Origin: Actinomycetes bacterium
GTDB taxonomy: Bacteria > Actinomycetota > Actinomycetes > Propionibacteriales > Propionibacteriaceae
Length of the DNA: 64,000 nucleotides
NCBI GenBank assembly: GCA_023458095.1
Contig: JAEXAS010000009.1
Location: 124,001-188,000 of the forward strand
Direction of reading: 5' to 3'
Below are positions 33,191 to 42,017 of the stretch, in pieces. The position numbers and the translations under genes were made by a program. Each line of letters opens with the position of its first letter. Positions within the stretch are counted from its first letter, which is position 1. The notes under the pieces are model-generated. The model was not told the origin of the DNA. It worked only from the letters and a program-made list of their open reading frames with translations, and ran no database searches.

Positions 33191-33859
33191 ATGTCGTCCA
33201 CAACTCCGTCCGGTCCGACCCCGGTGACCCCCCGACGCGTTCTGGTCGTCGAGGATGAGCCGTTGATCAGGTCGTTGACTGTGTCGCTGCTGGAGAACGC
33301 CGGTTTTGAGGCGCTGGGGGTCGGCACTGCTGCTGAAGGCATTGCCGGTTTGCGCGATTTCGATCCCGATGCGTTGCTGGTCGATCTCGACCTAGGTGAA
33401 GGCCCCGGCGGGGCGGAGGTGTTGGCCTATGCCGACCGGGACGCTCCCTGGGTCGCGCTGATGGTGCTCACCAATGCCCCCTCCCCGGAGGTCGCCGGGG
33501 TCGATGTGCGGCTCATTCCCTCGCGTGCGGCCTATGTGAACAAGCGCTCTTTGGCTGATGCCCACCTGCTGCTGGACACCCTCGAAGGCGTGCTGCGCGA
33601 CCAGGAGCCCCGTCGTGACGACTCCGTCGACAGCGGTCCGCTCAGTGCGCTGAGCCGGGATCAGCTCGAGGTATTGCGGCTGATCGCCGCGGGACTGTCG
33701 AATGCCGAGATCGCGGCCCGCCGGGGCACCTCCAGCCACGGCGTGGAACAGATCGTGCAGCGGTTGATTCAGCGTTTGCAGGTGCAGAAGGGCTCCACCA
33801 TCAACCCGCGGGTGCAGTTGGCCAAGCTGTACTACGCCCACGGACCCACCCCGACGTGA
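33191..33859 (+). CDS. Response regulator, NarL/LuxR type
   Basis: 222-residue DNA-binding response regulator. The receiver domain spans residues ~15-130: acidic pair ED at 21-22, phosphoacceptor Asp65 in LLVDLDLG, Thr in MVLTNAP and the conserved Lys in AYVNKRS. The C-terminal LuxR-type HTH (LSRDQLEVLRLIAAGLSNAEIAARRGTSS) occupies ~155-205. ATG 33191 follows CAGGAGG with only 3 bases between, a tight but usable site; the frame is open upstream without homology. Its stop overlaps the kinase start (GTGA), so the pair is coupled. Target genes are unknown. Confidence 0.92.
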   Translation: MSSTTPSGPTPVTPRRVLVVEDEPLIRSLTVSLLENAGFEALGVGTAAEGIAGLRDFDPDALLVDLDLGEGPGGAEVLAYADRDAPWVALMVLTNAPSPEVAGVDVRLIPSRAAYVNKRSLADAHLLLDTLEGVLRDQEPRRDDSVDSGPLSALSRDQLEVLRLIAAGLSNAEIAARRGTSSHGVEQIVQRLIQRLQVQKGSTINPRVQLAKLYYAHGPTPT

Positions 33860-35712
33860 TCGACCCGCTGGACGGAATGGGTCCACGGGCACTGATCCGC
33901 ACCCTGCGTTCACCATTTTGGGCAGTACCGGTGGGGTGGCTGGCTTTGCTGGTGCCCACACCGTGGTTCTTTGCCACCCAGCTCTACTACGCGGTGGGCA
34001 CCGGAGCTGATACTCCTCGGGCGTTGCTCGTCGCCCTGACCGCCCAACTGGCCATGCTGGCCACCTGGACCGTCCTGATCTGGCTGGTGCTGCCGCTGAT
34101 CCGCCGGGTCTTCTCCGATGCGGTGGCTCGCGTTTCGCAGTTGGTGTTCTTCGCCGTGGGAGGGTCGGCGGCGGCGGCAGTCATGGTGGCCGGAACCGAC
34201 TCCGCCGAAGGCTTCGCGGTGCGCTGGGGCTGGGCCTCGCTGGCCTGGTCGGTGAGCGCGGTCATCTGGGTGGCCTCCGGTGCCATCCTGGTGGACTGGT
34301 CGCATCAGGTTCGGGCCCAGCGGCGCCAGCTCCAGATCGAGTACGAGCGTCAGATCCTGACCCGCACCGAGGAGGCTCGGGCTCTGCAGGAGGCCGACCT
34401 CAAGCTGGCTCAGGTTCGGGCCAATACCCACGCCGCCTTGTTCGACATCCGGGGTCGGCTGCACTCGGGAATGTCGGTGGAGGAACTGTCCGAGACGGTC
34501 CTGGTCATCGAGAACGTGGTGACCTCCACGGTTCGGCCCACCAGTCATGATCTGGCCGAGATGCCCGCAGATCCGGAGCCTTTGGCGGTTGAACCGCTGT
34601 GGCAGGGCTGGCGGGAACTGGTGCCGTCGCTGATCCGAAGCTGGCCGCTGGCAAAGCCGTTCCAGCCGGCACTGGTGGGATCGCTGAGCGTGCCGATCGT
34701 GGTGACTGCCGAACTGGCAGCCGAACCGCATCACTTCGGCGCGGGCAGTTTGTGGGCCTTCGGCAGTCTGGCGGTGCACCTGCTGCTGCTGCGATTCGCC
34801 TCGACGATTCTGGTTCCGCAACTGCGCAAGATGGAGGCCCGCGCCGCGGTGGCCGTGGTGTTCGGGGTGTACCTGGTGGCCTATCTGATCGGGCTCACCG
34901 GCCTGCTGCTGAGTATGTCCGCGGGGTGGCGCGAGCCCTTGGACGCCTTCCTGGTGCCCCCCTTGTTGTCGGTGATCAGCGGCTGGGTGGCCGCCTTTGC
35001 GATGATTCGCTACGAAGAAAGTGCGGCGGCGCGGAACCTGATCCTGCGCACCAACTGGGAAGTCCGGCGCACCCGCCAGCGCCTGTGGGCGCAGCGGCGA
35101 CGGCTGGCCATGGCACTGCATGGACGCGTGCAGGCCAATCTGACTGCAGCAGCCCTGATGCTCGGCGCGGCCCGAGACCGAATGCTGTCGGGCACCGCGG
35201 TGGACGACGACGTGATCATGAAGGTGCGCGAGACCCTGTCGCTGGCTGATCTGATTGACCAGACCGCGTCCCACCCACCCACGGAGCGGCTCACCACGGT
35301 CACCTCGGTCTGGGAGGGTGTGCTGGATGTCTCCTTGGACCTGCGACCCGGTGGTGATCAACTTCTGCGCGAGAATCCGGACCTTTCGGATGCCTGCGTG
35401 GAGGTGCTGCGCGAGATCCTGCTGAATGTCGTTCGCCACAGCGGCGCCACCGCAGCCGACGTTGTGGTCGGCGCTGACGCCGGGAACCTGCTGTGTCTGC
35501 GGGTCCACGAACACCTGCGGCAGCGGACCCCGCTGGGGGCGATCGGTGGTCCGGGCCTGGGGCGTTCGTTGATCGACTCGCTGGCCTTGGATTGGGCCGA
35601 GGTCGAGGCCGAGGCCGGGCGGGTGACGGTGGCGCTGTTCGCCAGTGGAAGTGGGGAGTACACCGCGGCGGATGCCCGTTCCGAGCTGTTCGATGTGTCG
35701 GGGTTGAGCTGA
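33856..35712 (+). CDS. Multi-pass sensor histidine kinase with two membrane blocks
   Basis: 618 residues from GTG. Order seen: about four membrane helices (residues ~20-155), a charged coiled coil with RANTHAALFDIRGRLHSGMSVEEL (~165-240), a second block of about four helices (~270-385), then a HisKA_3-like helix RRRLAMALHGRVQANLTAAALML with likely phospho-His422 and an HATPase domain (EILLNVVRHSGATAADVVV N-box; GGPGLGRSLIDSL G-box). The LHGRVQ form replaces the usual ELHDxVxQ. The first coil looks like a degenerate copy of the phosphoacceptor region, suggesting internal duplication. No periplasmic sensor domain is large enough to see, so the signal may be sensed in the membrane. Paired with the regulator by GTGA overlap. 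Confidence 0.85.
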   Translation: MIDPLDGMGPRALIRTLRSPFWAVPVGWLALLVPTPWFFATQLYYAVGTGADTPRALLVALTAQLAMLATWTVLIWLVLPLIRRVFSDAVARVSQLVFFAVGGSAAAAVMVAGTDSAEGFAVRWGWASLAWSVSAVIWVASGAILVDWSHQVRAQRRQLQIEYERQILTRTEEARALQEADLKLAQVRANTHAALFDIRGRLHSGMSVEELSETVLVIENVVTSTVRPTSHDLAEMPADPEPLAVEPLWQGWRELVPSLIRSWPLAKPFQPALVGSLSVPIVVTAELAAEPHHFGAGSLWAFGSLAVHLLLLRFASTILVPQLRKMEARAAVAVVFGVYLVAYLIGLTGLLLSMSAGWREPLDAFLVPPLLSVISGWVAAFAMIRYEESAAARNLILRTNWEVRRTRQRLWAQRRRLAMALHGRVQANLTAAALMLGAARDRMLSGTAVDDDVIMKVRETLSLADLIDQTASHPPTERLTTVTSVWEGVLDVSLDLRPGGDQLLRENPDLSDACVEVLREILLNVVRHSGATAADVVVGADAGNLLCLRVHEHLRQRTPLGAIGGPGLGRSLIDSLALDWAEVEAEAGRVTVALFASGSGEYTAADARSELFDVSGLS

Positions 35713-35733
35713 GCCTGCTGCCACAATGAACCC

Positions 35734-36096
35734 GTGGATGACGCTGAACTCGCAGGACTGCCTGCCTTGAAGCTGAACTCCGACGGTCTGTTGCCGGCGG
35801 TGGTTCAGGATGTCGACACCAATGAGGTTCTCATGGTGGCGTGGATGAACCCCGAGGCATTGCGTCGCACCATCGACACCCGACAAGGCACCTACTGGTC
35901 GCGCAGTCGGCAGTGCTACTGGATCAAGGGGGAAACCAGCGGCAACACCCAGCGGGTTCGCGAGGTGCGGTTGGACTGCGATGCCGACACCATCTTGCTG
36001 AAGGTGGAACAGACCGGGCCGGCCTGCCACCTGGGCACCACCAGCTGCTTCGACGGTGTCGTGCTGCTCGCCGACGACCGGGATGGGGGCCAGTGA
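35734..36096 (+). CDS. hisI: Phosphoribosyl-AMP cyclohydrolase
   Basis: Opens the adenine ring of phosphoribosyl-AMP, step three of histidine synthesis. 120 residues, cyclohydrolase only (no HisE domain). TYWSRSRQCYWIKGETSGNTQRV, the Mg-binding DCDADTILLKVEQTGPACH and Zn-binding Cys residues in SCF are all present. Start GTG 35734; CACAAT six bases upstream may be a weak leaderless -10. Its stop overlaps the trpE ATG (TGATG), so his and trp synthesis are linked here. The rest of the his genes (hisDCBHA) are 22 kb away and hisF is not in the window. Confidence 0.97.
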   Translation: MDDAELAGLPALKLNSDGLLPAVVQDVDTNEVLMVAWMNPEALRRTIDTRQGTYWSRSRQCYWIKGETSGNTQRVREVRLDCDADTILLKVEQTGPACHLGTTSCFDGVVLLADDRDGGQ

Positions 36097-37601
36097 TGCC
36101 GCACATCGTTCCGGATCTGGAGGAGTTTCTCGGTGCAGGTGCCCGCAGCCGAGTGGTGAGCGTCTACACCACCGTCCTGGCTGACGATCTGACCGCCGTC
36201 AGCGTCTTCGACCGGTTGTGCGCCGACCGGCCCAACACCTTCCTGCTGGAATCCGCTGATGCCGGCACCTGGTCGCGCTACTCGTTTATCGGCGTGAATG
36301 CGGCCGCCACTTTGACCGAGGTGGACGGCCGGGCCGTGTGGCAGTGGGCGGACCGTCCGATCGCCGGACTGCCGTCGGATATCGATCCGCTGGTCGCGCT
36401 GGCCCGCACCCTGGAATTGCTGCACACCCCCAAAGACCCGACCCTACCGCCGCTGGTCTCGGGCCTGGTGGGGTACCTGGGCTATGACGTGGTGCGGCGG
36501 CTGGAAACCCTGCCTGATGCCAACCCCAACGATCTGGGGCTGCCCGAGCTGGCGATGATGCTGGTGGCCGATATGGCCGTGCTGGACCATCGCAGCGGAC
36601 AGGTGTGGCTGGTGGCCAATGCCATCAACTTCGACGATTCGCCCGCCGGAATCGCCCAAGCCCATGCCGATGCCTGTGCCCGCATCGAAGCGATGCTGGC
36701 CGATCTGCAGGCTCCGGCCCCGGCCCTGTTGGCGGTCGCTGATCGCGACGCCAGCCCCAGCGCGGTGCGGCGTCACAGCAGTTCGCAGGAGTACCAGGAC
36801 GCCGTCCGGGCGGCTGTGGAGGAGATCAAGGCCGGCGAGGCCTTCCAAATCGTGCCCAGCCAGCGCTTTGAGCTCGAGTGCACCGCCGATGCTCTCGACG
36901 TCTATCGGGTGCTTCGGCGCAGCAATCCCAGCCCGTATCTGTACCTGTTGCGGATGGCCGGCTTCGCTGTGGTCGGAGCCAGCCCGGAGGCCCTGGTGAC
37001 TGTGACCGGCGGTCAGGCCACCACACATCCGATCGCCGGCACCCGCCCCCGTGGTGCCGACGCCGCCAGCGACGCGGCTTTGGAGGCAGAGCTTGTGGCC
37101 GATCCGAAGGAGGCCGCCGAGCATTTGATGCTGGTCGACCTCGGACGTAACGATCTGGGCCGAGTCTGCCGTCCCGGGACGGTGTCGGTGGTGGAGTTCA
37201 TGAAGGTGCGCCGCTATAGCAAGGTGATGCATCTGGAGGCCGCAGTCACCGGGGAACTCGCCGAAGACCAAACCGCGCTGAGCGCGACGCTGAGCTGTTT
37301 TCCCGCCGGTACCTTGACCGGCGCCCCGAAAGTCCGGGCCATGGAGATCATCGATTCGCTGGAGAAGACCCGCCGGGGCCTCTATGGCGGTGTGGTGGGG
37401 TACTTCGACTTCGCCGGGGACTCCGACACTGCGATCGCCATCCGGACCGCGGTGATCCAGGACGGCGTCGCCTACGTTCAGGCAGGTGCTGGGGTGGTCG
37501 CCGATTCTGATCCCTACAGCGAGGATCGCGAGGCGCAGAATAAGGCGGCCGCAGTGCTGGGGGCAGTGGCCGAGGCGAACCTGCTCAAGCGGCTGGGCTG
37601 A
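36096..37601 (+). CDS. trpE: Anthranilate synthase component I
   Basis: Makes anthranilate from chorismate with ammonia delivered by TrpG (not in the window). 501 residues from ATG 36096, which shares its A with the hisI stop; GTG 36093 is an alternative. The tryptophan feedback site is visible as FLLESADAGTWSRYSFIG, and the chorismate-binding core as EAFQIVPSQRFELE, SNPSPYLYLLR, PIAGTRPRG, LMLVDLGRNDLGRVC and FPAGTLTGAPKVRAMEII. Followed by a 182-base AT-richer gap and the small HGxxPAAW-like membrane protein. Confidence 0.97.
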   Translation: MPHIVPDLEEFLGAGARSRVVSVYTTVLADDLTAVSVFDRLCADRPNTFLLESADAGTWSRYSFIGVNAAATLTEVDGRAVWQWADRPIAGLPSDIDPLVALARTLELLHTPKDPTLPPLVSGLVGYLGYDVVRRLETLPDANPNDLGLPELAMMLVADMAVLDHRSGQVWLVANAINFDDSPAGIAQAHADACARIEAMLADLQAPAPALLAVADRDASPSAVRRHSSSQEYQDAVRAAVEEIKAGEAFQIVPSQRFELECTADALDVYRVLRRSNPSPYLYLLRMAGFAVVGASPEALVTVTGGQATTHPIAGTRPRGADAASDAALEAELVADPKEAAEHLMLVDLGRNDLGRVCRPGTVSVVEFMKVRRYSKVMHLEAAVTGELAEDQTALSATLSCFPAGTLTGAPKVRAMEIIDSLEKTRRGLYGGVVGYFDFAGDSDTAIAIRTAVIQDGVAYVQAGAGVVADSDPYSEDREAQNKAAAVLGAVAEANLLKRLG

Positions 37602-37624
37602 GTGGACCTGGCTAGGCGATACGT

Positions 37625-37776
37625 CCCCGAAGCTGGTGCTCTGTCAGCGAATTCCCTAGTGAGAACGTCGTTCGCGGCGCGCAGTCTTTAGGAAATCCTT
37701 GGGCTTCTGGCTGGCTTATCGAGCGCGAATGGGTCCAATATGGTGCTTCGTTCGGGTATCGAAATTGGCTTCGGGG
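37625..37776 (+). promoter_or_regulatory. Long-range inverted repeat between trpE and the next gene
   Basis: CCCCGAAGC (37625-37633) and GCTTCGGGG (37768-37776) are perfect complements 134 bases apart, extendable by G-U pairs. The right arm includes the GGGGG that would act as the ribosome site of the gene at 37784. The gap is visibly less GC-rich than its surroundings. No Trp-rich leader peptide was found. Confidence 0.35.
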
Positions 37777-37783
37777 GCAATCA

Positions 37784-38011
37784 ATGATCGAAAGTGCCGA
37801 GCGTGCCGTGGTGCATTCAGAACCCACTCACCACAGGACGCCGATGGCCACACTGGTCGTCCGCGTCATCGTCGGAGTAGCGCTGGCCATGACCGCGCTG
37901 GGAATCCTGTCCGGACCGAACTGGCGGATGCTGTGGGGAGCGCTCGTCCTCCTGATCCTCGCCGGTCCCGCCAGCGCAGTGCTTCGGCGATTGGGGTACG
38001 GTCAGTCTTGA
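37784..38011 (+). CDS. Small trp-region membrane protein, HGxxPAAW-like
   Basis: 75 residues with two membrane helices (about 24-43, VRVIVGVALAMTALGIL, and 49-66, MLWGALVLLILAGPASAV) joined by SGPNWR. The pre-helix motif HHRTPMATL aligns by position with the HGxxPAAW signature of a small family found between trpE/trpM and trpC in many actinobacteria, but the first Gly and the AAW are changed. ATG 37784 is chosen because it keeps that motif; ATG 37844 would delete it. The stop overlaps the trpC ATG (TGATG), tying it to tryptophan synthesis, though the family's role is unknown. Confidence 0.75.
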   Translation: MIESAERAVVHSEPTHHRTPMATLVVRVIVGVALAMTALGILSGPNWRMLWGALVLLILAGPASAVLRRLGYGQS

Positions 38012-38790
38012 TGACTGTTCTCGACGAGATCATCGCCGGGGTTGTTGAGGATCTTGCCGAGCGTGAGGCCCTGCGGCCACTGTCGGCGGTACAGGCTGCT
38101 ACAGATCACCTGCCCCCTGCACGTGATCCGCTCCCGGCGCTGCGCGCCCCGGGGCTGTCGGTGATTGCCGAAGTCAAACGCTCCAGCCCGAGTAAGGGCG
38201 AGCTCGCCGAGATCGCCGATCCTGCCGCTTTGGCCACCGAGTACACCCGCGGCGGTGCCGCCGCGATTTCGGTGTTGACCGAGGCCCGCCGCTTTCGAGG
38301 CAGCCTGCTGGACCTCCAGGCGGTGCGCGCCGCGGTGGACACCCCGCTGCTTCGCAAAGACTTCGTGGTCACCGAGTATCAGATCTGGGAGGCCCGCGCT
38401 GCCGGTGCCGATCTGGTGCTGCTCATCGTGGCGGCGCTGACCGACGCTGAGCTGACTGGCCTGCTGGGCTTGTGCACCCAGCTCGGTTTGACGGCCCTGG
38501 TCGAGGCTCACACCCCCGACGAGGTACGCCGCGCGAGCGCAGCCGGTGCTGCGGTGATCGGCGTCAACAACCGCGATCTGAAGACCCTCGAGGTCGACCT
38601 GGCCCACTTCGAGCAGATGGTCGGACTCATTGAACCGAGTGTGCTGCGGGTGGCCGAATCCGGGATCTTGTCGGTGGCCGATGCGGCCCGAATGCGGGAT
38701 TGTGGTGCCGATGCGGTCCTGGTCGGCGAGCTGCTGGTGCGCCACGGCGATCCGGCTCGCGCAGTGGCCGCGCTTCGAGCCCTGGCGTGA
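38011..38790 (+). CDS. trpC: Indole-3-glycerol phosphate synthase
   Basis: Closes the indole ring from CdRP in tryptophan synthesis. 259 residues from ATG 38011, coupled to the previous gene. The TIM barrel keeps SVIAEVKRSSPSKGEL (catalytic Lys), ISVLTEARRFRGS, LRKDFVVTEYQIWEARAAGAD (catalytic Lys and Glu), ALVEAHTPDEV, IGVNNRDLKTLEVDL and VAESGILS. It is a single-function enzyme with no TrpF domain. A 31-base gap separates it from trpB. Confidence 0.98.
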   Translation: MTVLDEIIAGVVEDLAEREALRPLSAVQAATDHLPPARDPLPALRAPGLSVIAEVKRSSPSKGELAEIADPAALATEYTRGGAAAISVLTEARRFRGSLLDLQAVRAAVDTPLLRKDFVVTEYQIWEARAAGADLVLLIVAALTDAELTGLLGLCTQLGLTALVEAHTPDEVRRASAAGAAVIGVNNRDLKTLEVDLAHFEQMVGLIEPSVLRVAESGILSVADAARMRDCGADAVLVGELLVRHGDPARAVAALRALA

Positions 38791-38821
38791 GTCCCGCCCG
38801 CGGATGTGAGTAAATGGGTCC

Positions 38822-40062
<1,241 letters not shown>

Positions 40063-40066
<4 letters not shown>

Positions 40067-40890
40067 ACCCGCCCAGCTCAGCGACGGCCATCACCGCGGC
40101 GAAGGCCGAGCATCGCGCCGCGCTGGTGGGCTATCTGCCGGTCGGCTACCCCAGCGTGGCCGGCTCTTTGGAGGCGCTGCGCACCCTGTGTGGCGCCGAC
40201 GGGGCGACGCCGGGGGTCGACCTGGTCGAGATCGGCATGCCGTACTCGGATCCGGTGATGGACGGCCCGGTGATCCAGCGGGCCGGGTCCCGGGCGCTCA
40301 CCCGTGGAGTGCGCACCCGAGATGTGTTCGCTGCGGTGGAGGCCGTTCGGGCAGCGGGCCGTCCGGCTGTGGTGATGACCTACTGGAACCTCATCGAGCA
40401 CTACGGAGTGGAGAGCTTCGCCCGCGACCTGGCCAATGCCGGCGGCTCAGGCGTGGTCACCCCTGATCTGGTGCCCGACGATGCCGAACCGTGGCTGGCC
40501 GCCAGCGATGCTCACGGGTTGGATCGGATCTTCCTGGTCGCGCCGTCCTCCACCGATGAGCGCATCGCCAAGACCGCCGCAGCCACCCGCGGCTGGCTGT
40601 ATGCCACCGCGGTGATGGGCGTCACCGGCACCCGCACGGCGTCCTCGTCGGCCGCGCCGGAACTGGTGGAACGGATTCGTCGGCTCTCGCCGCAGACTTT
40701 GGTGGGCGTCGGTCTGGGAGTCTCCAACGGCGATCAAGCAGCCGAGGTCGCCGGTTTCGCCGATGCAGTTATTGTGGGATCGGCGTTCATCACCACGATG
40801 TTGGCCGCTGAAGATGCCGGCCAGCCCGACGACCTCACCGGTCTGCGCGCGGTGCTGGCCGATCTCACCGCGGGGGTGCGTCGAACATGA
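40063..40890 (+). CDS. trpA: Tryptophan synthase alpha chain
   Basis: Cleaves indole-3-glycerol phosphate and channels indole to TrpB. 275 residues. The acid Glu and general base Asp are in DLVEIGMPYSDPVMDGPVIQ (Glu ~57, Asp ~68), VVTPDLVPDDA and LVAPSSTDERI follow, and the phosphate loops are YATAVMGVTGTR and GVGLGVSN plus ADAVIVGSAFI. Coupled on both sides by ATGA overlaps with trpB and lgt. Confidence 0.97.
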
Positions 40891-41828
40891 CCGAGCTGTT
40901 CATTCCAAGCCCGTCGATCAGCATCTTTCAACTGGGGCCGGTGACCATCCACATCTACGCCCTGTGCCTGATCGCGGGGATCATTGCCGCCTGGATGATC
41001 GGGTCGCGCCGATGGCTGGCCCGCGGCGGCACCATGGACAGCTTCGAGACGGTGCTGCTGTGGGCAATCCCGATCGGCATCGTCGGTGCCCGGATCTACC
41101 ACGTGCTGACCCATCTGGGCGACTACTTCGGACCCGCCGCCGAGAAGCACTGGTGGGCGATCTGGGAAGGCGGAATCGCCATCTACGGCGCGATCGGCGC
41201 CGGGGCGCTCGCCGCCTGGGTGGTGGCGCGACACCGCAAGATCGCTTTCGCTGCGCTGGCGGACTCCCTGGCGCCAGGCATCGCCGTCGGCCAGGCCTTG
41301 GGTCGATTCGGAAACTGGTTCAATCAGGAGCTGTACGGGTTGCCCACCACGTTGCCGTGGGGTCTGGAGATCGACCCGCAATACCGGGTTCCGGGCTATG
41401 AGAGCTACGCGACCTTCCATCCGACCTTCCTGTACGAGTCGGTGTGGAATCTCCTGGTGGCGGGCACCCTGCTGTGGGCCGACCGAAAGTTCACGCTGGG
41501 TCGGGGCAAGGTTTTTGCGCTGTACATCGCCTTGTACGGCTTCGGACGCATCTTCACCGAGTCGCTGCGAACCGACTACTCCTACGACGTGTTCGGACCG
41601 TTGCGGTTCAATGCCGCCATGGCGATGCTCATCTGCCTGGCCGGTGTCGCCTTGCTGATCTGGCTGGTCCGAAACCGCCCCGGACGCGAGACTCAGGTAG
41701 AGTTTTCCGCTGTTGCGGTGGCCGACACAGCGGATTCCGCAGTGGCATCGCCTGACTCGTCGGGGGATGCCCCGGCCTCGCAAAACCCGCCGACGGAGCC
41801 TGAAGAGGGCTCTGAGGCGGATTCCTGA
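40887..41828 (+). CDS. lgt: Prolipoprotein diacylglyceryl transferase
   Basis: Attaches diacylglycerol to the lipobox Cys of lipoproteins at the membrane. 313 residues with about seven membrane helices. The signature GRFGNWFNQELYGLPT lies near residue 145, EGGIAIYGAIGAGALAAW precedes it, and HPTFLYESVWNLLV and YGFGRIFTESLRTD follow. A hydrophilic acidic tail of ~45 residues (ADSAVASPDSSGDAPASQNP) ends the protein. Co-translated with trpA, an arrangement common in actinobacteria. Substrates in this window would include the lipoprotein cyclophilin at 3.8 kb. Confidence 0.97.
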   Translation: MTELFIPSPSISIFQLGPVTIHIYALCLIAGIIAAWMIGSRRWLARGGTMDSFETVLLWAIPIGIVGARIYHVLTHLGDYFGPAAEKHWWAIWEGGIAIYGAIGAGALAAWVVARHRKIAFAALADSLAPGIAVGQALGRFGNWFNQELYGLPTTLPWGLEIDPQYRVPGYESYATFHPTFLYESVWNLLVAGTLLWADRKFTLGRGKVFALYIALYGFGRIFTESLRTDYSYDVFGPLRFNAAMAMLICLAGVALLIWLVRNRPGRETQVEFSAVAVADTADSAVASPDSSGDAPASQNPPTEPEEGSEADS

Positions 41829-41850
41829 GTTCGTAATTCTGGGGGTTCCA

Positions 41851-41869
41851 GGTGCTGGTCACCGGCACC
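41851..41869 (+). terminator. Hairpin after lgt, candidate terminator
   Basis: GGTGCTGG and CCGGCACC pair over eight bases (one wobble) around a 3-base TCA loop, 22 bases after the lgt stop. There is no T-run, as is common for actinobacterial terminators. It would separate the hisI-trp-lgt operon from gltBD. Confidence 0.45.
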
Positions 41870-41930
41870 TTCGATGCGAATTCAGGTCCATGATGCAATC
41901 GGGCATGCTGGTGGATCGTAAAGGTTCAGC

Positions 41931-41936
41931 TAAGCT
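41931..41936 (+). promoter_or_regulatory. Putative -10 box for gltBD
   Basis: TAAGCT with TGGTGG 16 bases upstream as a weak -35 (41909-41914). It would give a 5' leader of about 75 bases before gltB. The same TAAGCT occurs 22 bases before the membrane protein gene at 48118. Confidence 0.35.
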
Positions 41937-41955
41937 CGCCCTCCGAGTGTGCAGC

Positions 41956-41972
41956 GTCGGCTCGGTGCCGAC
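41956..41972 (+). other. Leader hairpin before gltB
   Basis: GTCGGC-TCGGT-GCCGAC forms a six-base-pair stem in the predicted gltB leader, 45 bases before the start codon. No known riboswitch consensus was recognised around it. Confidence 0.35.
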
Positions 41973-42017
41973 TGGTTTTGCACCCCCCGGCGCCTGCCGC
42001 GCAGATGGGAGATATTT

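Noticed and set aside
32838..33227. 129-codon open frame in the serC/response regulator gap
   Set aside because: No SD, low-complexity Arg/Gly/Ala composition, no family resemblance, and it runs into the response regulator in another frame.
37602..37783. Tryptophan attenuator leader peptide
   Set aside because: No short ORF with adjacent Trp codons followed by alternative hairpins was found.
37612..37827. 71-codon minus-strand open frame between trpE and the HGxxPAAW-like gene
   Set aside because: No SD, no motif; it overlaps the start of a better supported gene.
41829..42017. Riboswitch upstream of gltB
   Set aside because: Only two short hairpins are visible; no match to a riboswitch consensus I know.
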